A DNA stretch of 64,000 nucleotides from Acetohalobium arabaticum DSM 5501. Its GTDB lineage: Bacteria; Bacillota; Halanaerobiia; Halobacteroidales; Acetohalobiaceae. The stretch's first letter is position 1; each line of letters begins with the position of its first letter. The notes beneath the pieces were generated by a model that was given only the letters and a program-made list of their open reading frames with translations, was not told where the DNA came from and ran no database searches. Both the position numbers and the translations under genes were made by a program. The DNA is taken from contig NC_014378.1 of the NCBI RefSeq assembly GCF_000144695.1, positions 1,271,833 to 1,335,832 on the forward strand, given 5' to 3'. Of this stretch, positions 60,477 to 64,000 are shown one piece after another.

Positions 60477-62378
60477 TCACTTAGCTTCAACCATTAATTC
60501 TGTAATTTTATCACTAAACTCAACCGGATCTTCCGGAGTAAATCCTTCTACTAAGGAAGCTAGAGAATATAGTAATTCACTATATTCGGCTAATCGATCT
60601 GAATTACCTTCCGTAGTATGAATCTCTTTCAATTTAGAGAACAGCTCATGCTGAGGATTAATCTCTAAAATCCGCTGGGCCTGGCCCATATTCTGATCCA
60701 TCTTTTCTAAGACCTTCTCCATGGACATACTAAGTCCAACATCTCCGCTAACCAAACAGACAGCACTGGACTTTAATCGCTTACTTAAGCGGACATCACT
60801 AACTTTATCATCTAAATGTCCCTTGATATCTTCTAGCAGTTCTTCTACTTCATCTTCATCAGCATCAATATCATCATCAGCATCATCCAAATCTAAATCG
60901 CCACGGAGAACGGATTTAAATTCTATGTCATCATACTCTTGTAAATTATTGATTACAAACTCATCAACTTCATCAAAGAAGTAGAGCACTTCCAGTCCTT
61001 TCTCCTGCAGAAGCTCCATCTGAGGCAGCTTTTCTACTGTTGTTTCATCTTCACCGGTCACATAATAGATAACATCCTGATCCTCCGGCATGCGCTCAAC
61101 ATATTCAGCTAAAGTAGTCATCTCACTGTCAGAATGAGAAGAGGGAAAGATGAGTAACTCAACTAATTTATCCTGTTCTTTACCATGCGTCATATTAATG
61201 CCGCCTTTGATCAGCTGGCCAAACTCATTCCAGAACTCTTTATACTTTTCACGATCATCACCAAGCATACTCTTTAACCGCTTTAATACTTTCTTCTTTA
61301 AGTTTTTACTGATTATCTTTAACTGCTTGTCATCCTGTAATACCTGGCGAGACAGATTAAGGGTAAAGTCAGGCGAATCCACTAATCCGCGGACAAATCG
61401 TAAGTAATCAGGCAGCAGCTTCGAACAGTTATCCATCACAAAGTTATTTTTGGAATATAACCTCAGCCCTTGATCAAAGTCATCAGAAAAGATATTAGAC
61501 GGCGCCTGTTGAGGAATAAATAATAAAGTAGAATACTTAACTAAGCCTTCCACTTTGCTGTGAATCACTTCTAATGGATCAGCCCAGTCAGTAAAGACTT
61601 CCTTATAAAATTCATTGTAGTCTTCCTCTTCAATATCGCTCTTATTTCTAATCCAGAGCGGCTTCATATCATTCAAAGTCTTGATCTGTTCTGTTACTTC
61701 GCCTTCATCATCCTCTTCATAACATTTCATCTTAATAGGATAGGCTACATAATTAGAATGCTTCTGGACCAATCGCTCTATATTCCGCCGATTAGTTATA
61801 TCTAGCTCCTCACCATCAGCAGTAAATTCATCCCTTAACTGCAGCTTGATTGTAGTTCCCCGCTTAGGCTTGTCTACTTCTTCGATAGTATATGTACCGT
61901 CACCTGTTGATTCCCACTTAACTCCTTTATCTTCTTTAGGTGCGCGAGTAATTAGCGTCACCTTATCGGCTACCATAAAGGAAGAATAGAAGCCGACTCC
62001 AAACTGACCGATTAAATCCAGAGCCTCATCGTCTGCAGCGGCCTGTCTTTCCTGTAGCTTCTGTAGAAAATCCTGAGAACCAGACTGGGCAATAGTTCCA
62101 ATATTCTCGACAACTTCATCATAAGTCATACCGATTCCATTATCTTTAATAGTAAATACATCATTCTCTTCATCTACATCCAACCAGATCTCAAAATCAG
62201 AGTCCCCTTCTAAAATATCGGACTCTGTCAGTGATTGGAATTTAACTTTATCAATTGCATCGGAAGCATTAGCAATTAGCTCTCGCAAAAAGATCTCCTG
62301 ATTGGTATAGATAGAATTAATCATCAGATCCAGTATCTTCTGAGTCTCAGTCTGAAACTTCTTTTCTTCTGCTGTCAT
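60477..62378 (-). CDS. htpG: molecular chaperone HtpG (Hsp90)
   Basis: 633 residues, full-length HtpG. N-terminal ATPase motifs: NQEIFLRELIANASDAIDKV, DNGIGMTYDE, and IGQFGVGFYSSFMVADKVTL. Middle domain with WIRNKSDIEEEDYNEFYKEV and SLRVKG-type DFTLNLSRQVLQ; C-terminal dimerisation part ends in a helix near PEDPVEFSDKITELMVE. A stretch near residue 500 is very acidic (DLDDADDDIDADEDEVEE), a feature of halophiles. It refolds client proteins with ATP. Monocistronic. Confidence 0.97.
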   Translation of the reverse strand: MTAEEKKFQTETQKILDLMINSIYTNQEIFLRELIANASDAIDKVKFQSLTESDILEGDSDFEIWLDVDEENDVFTIKDNGIGMTYDEVVENIGTIAQSGSQDFLQKLQERQAAADDEALDLIGQFGVGFYSSFMVADKVTLITRAPKEDKGVKWESTGDGTYTIEEVDKPKRGTTIKLQLRDEFTADGEELDITNRRNIERLVQKHSNYVAYPIKMKCYEEDDEGEVTEQIKTLNDMKPLWIRNKSDIEEEDYNEFYKEVFTDWADPLEVIHSKVEGLVKYSTLLFIPQQAPSNIFSDDFDQGLRLYSKNNFVMDNCSKLLPDYLRFVRGLVDSPDFTLNLSRQVLQDDKQLKIISKNLKKKVLKRLKSMLGDDREKYKEFWNEFGQLIKGGINMTHGKEQDKLVELLIFPSSHSDSEMTTLAEYVERMPEDQDVIYYVTGEDETTVEKLPQMELLQEKGLEVLYFFDEVDEFVINNLQEYDDIEFKSVLRGDLDLDDADDDIDADEDEVEELLEDIKGHLDDKVSDVRLSKRLKSSAVCLVSGDVGLSMSMEKVLEKMDQNMGQAQRILEINPQHELFSKLKEIHTTEGNSDRLAEYSELLYSLASLVEGFTPEDPVEFSDKITELMVEAK

Positions 62379-62588
62379 TGATTGCTCCCTCCTCTATAAT
62401 GAATTATTACTCTTTGTCCAGCATATATTTTAGCATTATCTAGCATCTGTTGTCAAATGGTATCTGGCTTTTGTGTTATATCCTCTCTTAAAAATGTAAG
62501 TAATCTCAATTAACTTAAATTCCCTGCCTAGTTCCTCTAAACTAATTTCTAATTGACTATAGAAGAATTAAATTTTATTTTTTCTAGT

Positions 62589-63614
62589 TCATTCAATATA
62601 TTTAGGCGGTGTCGGCAACCATCCTTTGAGTTTACCATATTTACTTATCTGTTGTAACATATCCAGTTCTTCATATAAATAATCTTTAAAGAGTTCTCTA
62701 ATTCTATCGTTTGTAATGCATTGTTGGAAAGCTTTAGCATGTAAAGTACCAGCCCATTGAAGTCCAATAAATAAAGATTTAAAAATGTATTCATCTTTAT
62801 GAGTTGCTTTATCATTAGTCTTTACTACATTAGGAGGTCCTTTGGGTACTGGAAGCCCAAAGTGCTCAAGTTCCTTTTCTAACACTTCAACTTGTTCATT
62901 TAATTTTTTTAATCCTCTTTCTAAGATCTTTTTAAATTCAGCATCATGTACATGTTCTTTCCACCTTAAAGTTTCCTCAATATTTACATAGCGATAATGT
63001 GTATGTGTCCATAAATGAAAAGCTTCTATACTACCCAGTTTCTCATCTACATCTTCAGGAACATTTAAATAATTAGGAGGAATGTCAATCCATCCTTTGG
63101 TTTTTAGATATTTTAGAATCCTATCGGTTTGTTCAATAGCATGTTTAGCAAAATCTTGAAAAAATTTGTAAAGATCATCATTAAAATATGAGTACTGTAT
63201 CGAAAAAAGAACTAACTCGACCATTCTCTGTAAAAATGTGAAGTAGTCTTTACCTATAATTTCATCACATAACATCTGCGAATTAACATCTCCATGTGCA
63301 TGATGTTTGGCTCTAGGTGGAGCTTCTATTGAATATCTTTCTAATTCTTTTTCTAACTGCTCCGTATGTTCATCTAGATCTTCCAAAAATTCTTTCATTA
63401 ACTTCTTTAAATCCTTATCGTGGGCATAAGTATGCCATAACTGAACATTATTTATTATATGATATTTAGATGATAACAAGTTCCATAAAGAGTGTGCTTC
63501 CAAAACACTTAGTTTTTGGTCTTTTTTAAAAAATGAAAAGATAATTGCTACCACTCCTTCTATGAACATTATTAAATCTATATAATCTAAAATATAAGTT
63601 CTTAAGATGGACAA
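62589..63614 (-). CDS. DUF3231-family protein, two ferritin-like repeats
   Basis: 341 residues with two similar halves: LSVLEAHSLWNLLSSKYHII near residue 35 and SIEAFHLWTHTHYRYVNIEE near 195, each followed by a helical stretch ending EKELE and RAKHHAHGD or PKGPPNV. This duplicated layout is DUF3231, a spore-former family of ferritin-like four-helix bundles with unknown role. The start is doubtful: the frame opens with TTG at 63614, and an ATG lies 15 codons later; the only clear GGAG lies inside the frame beyond it. Confidence 0.8.
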   Translation of the reverse strand: MSILRTYILDYIDLIMFIEGVVAIIFSFFKKDQKLSVLEAHSLWNLLSSKYHIINNVQLWHTYAHDKDLKKLMKEFLEDLDEHTEQLEKELERYSIEAPPRAKHHAHGDVNSQMLCDEIIGKDYFTFLQRMVELVLFSIQYSYFNDDLYKFFQDFAKHAIEQTDRILKYLKTKGWIDIPPNYLNVPEDVDEKLGSIEAFHLWTHTHYRYVNIEETLRWKEHVHDAEFKKILERGLKKLNEQVEVLEKELEHFGLPVPKGPPNVVKTNDKATHKDEYIFKSLFIGLQWAGTLHAKAFQQCITNDRIRELFKDYLYEELDMLQQISKYGKLKGWLPTPPKYIE

Positions 63615-63790
63615 TTTTACTATTTATTTTGTATTCATTAAATAAATATTATTCATTCCAAACTATATCCTTTCTATTAAATCAGCAAATAAAGATTTTA
63701 ATCAAAATTTCCTTGCAATAATCAACTAAATATTATATAGTGTTGCTATAAAGAAACACTAAAACCCAATGAAGTTCTGGAGGTTCCTTC

Positions 63791-64000
63791 ATGGATCTAA
63801 AAGAGCTACTTACTTACTTCAACCTAACAAGACAGGAAGCAGCTATATATCTATCACTGACAGTTAATGGTCCTATGACAGGATATGAAGTAGCCAAAGA
63901 GACAGGAATATCACGGTCAAGCGTCTATACAAACCTGGCCAATCTAGTCGATAAAGGAGCTGCCTATTTAATTGAAGATAAGGCAAAACAGTACACTCCT
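63791..64000 (+). CDS. TrmB-family transcriptional regulator, N-terminal part
   Basis: The first 70 residues, MDLKELLTYFNLTRQEAAIY then LSLTVNGPMTGYEVAKETGI SRSSVYTNLANLVDKGAAYL, form the TrmB-type winged helix (LT..EA.IYL, GI.RSSVY..L). GGAGG stands seven bases before the ATG. The effector domain lies beyond the window. Confidence 0.85.
   Translation, partial: MDLKELLTYFNLTRQEAAIYLSLTVNGPMTGYEVAKETGISRSSVYTNLANLVDKGAAYLIEDKAKQYTP

Noticed and set aside
1..64000. CRISPR array or cas genes
   Set aside because: No regularly spaced direct repeats or Cas proteins were found; the repeated sequences are transposon ends and terminators.

Overview
The window reads as a chromosomal segment of a low-GC, AT-rich, spore-forming, halophilic anaerobe of the order Halanaerobiales (class Clostridia). 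Acetohalobium or a close relative is my best guess, made from memory and not from a search. The reasons are many acidic proteins, a betaine/choline-type BCCT transporter beside a corrinoid methyltransferase cluster of the glycine-betaine type, an NhaC-type Na+/H+ antiporter, a HydG maturase, spore-coat-like proteins, and secreted proteins with ordinary signal peptides as expected in this double-membrane Firmicutes lineage. The window opens inside recQ and ends inside a TrmB-like regulator gene.

Layout. 0.3-9 kb: a CCA-adding/poly(A) polymerase family gene, then a long minus-strand amino-acid block: serine dehydratase (sdaAB, sdaAA), an NhaC antiporter, a YheO-type regulator, RidA, an M20 amidohydrolase and two membrane proteins. 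RidA removes the reactive enamine that serine dehydratase releases, so the block is metabolically coherent. 9-16 kb: a LuxR-type regulator diverging from a secreted protein, a LarA-family racemase, a drug/metabolite transporter, a lipase-like hydrolase, and DUF1638 and YkgJ-like proteins. 16-20 kb is a decay zone with a chemotaxis-receptor fragment, IS200/IS605-type ends, a collapsed TnpB with an RHH protein, and a broken kinase. 20-28 kb: QueT, an aminotransferase/ThDP-decarboxylase pair, a betaine-type binding protein, tRNA-Gln, a GH108 muramidase and DUF421.

28-36 kb is the methylotrophic core: methyltransferase MtgB-like, its corrinoid protein, a methyl-THF methyltransferase and a BCCT transporter on one strand, with a TetR regulator and a TSUP exporter nearby. 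A TnpB element sits between the cluster and the regulator. Together these would import a quaternary amine, move a methyl group to cobalamin and then to tetrahydrofolate. 36-53 kb: a CAP/SH3 lipoprotein, LysM and coat-like proteins, HydG with a structured leader, an Nudix protein, an inverted-repeat-bounded non-coding element, a QueG-like Fe-S protein, RNase H, an M48 protease, a U32 protease, a staygreen homologue and flavodoxin. 53-64 kb: a second TnpB element, a SYLF protein, MsrB, a large structured non-coding RNA candidate, a repeat protein, a methyltransferase, a DUF2284 gene with an in-frame TGA, an FMN-binding protein, HtpG and a DUF3231 protein.

The most unusual signals are: (1) an FMN-riboswitch-like RNA with a terminator/antiterminator that lies behind flavodoxin and points into the antisense of the staygreen gene; (2) a ~360-nt highly folded minus-strand RNA candidate at 56.9-57.3 kb with its own -10 box and U-tail; (3) a DUF2284 gene whose in-frame TGA is followed by a hairpin that fits the bacterial SECIS rules; (4) two near-identical TnpB elements that lost tnpA by different deletions; and (5) a HydG whose C-terminal cluster motif has a displaced cysteine and whose leader holds an unclassified attenuator. 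All calls are from reading the sequence; nothing was searched or folded by software.
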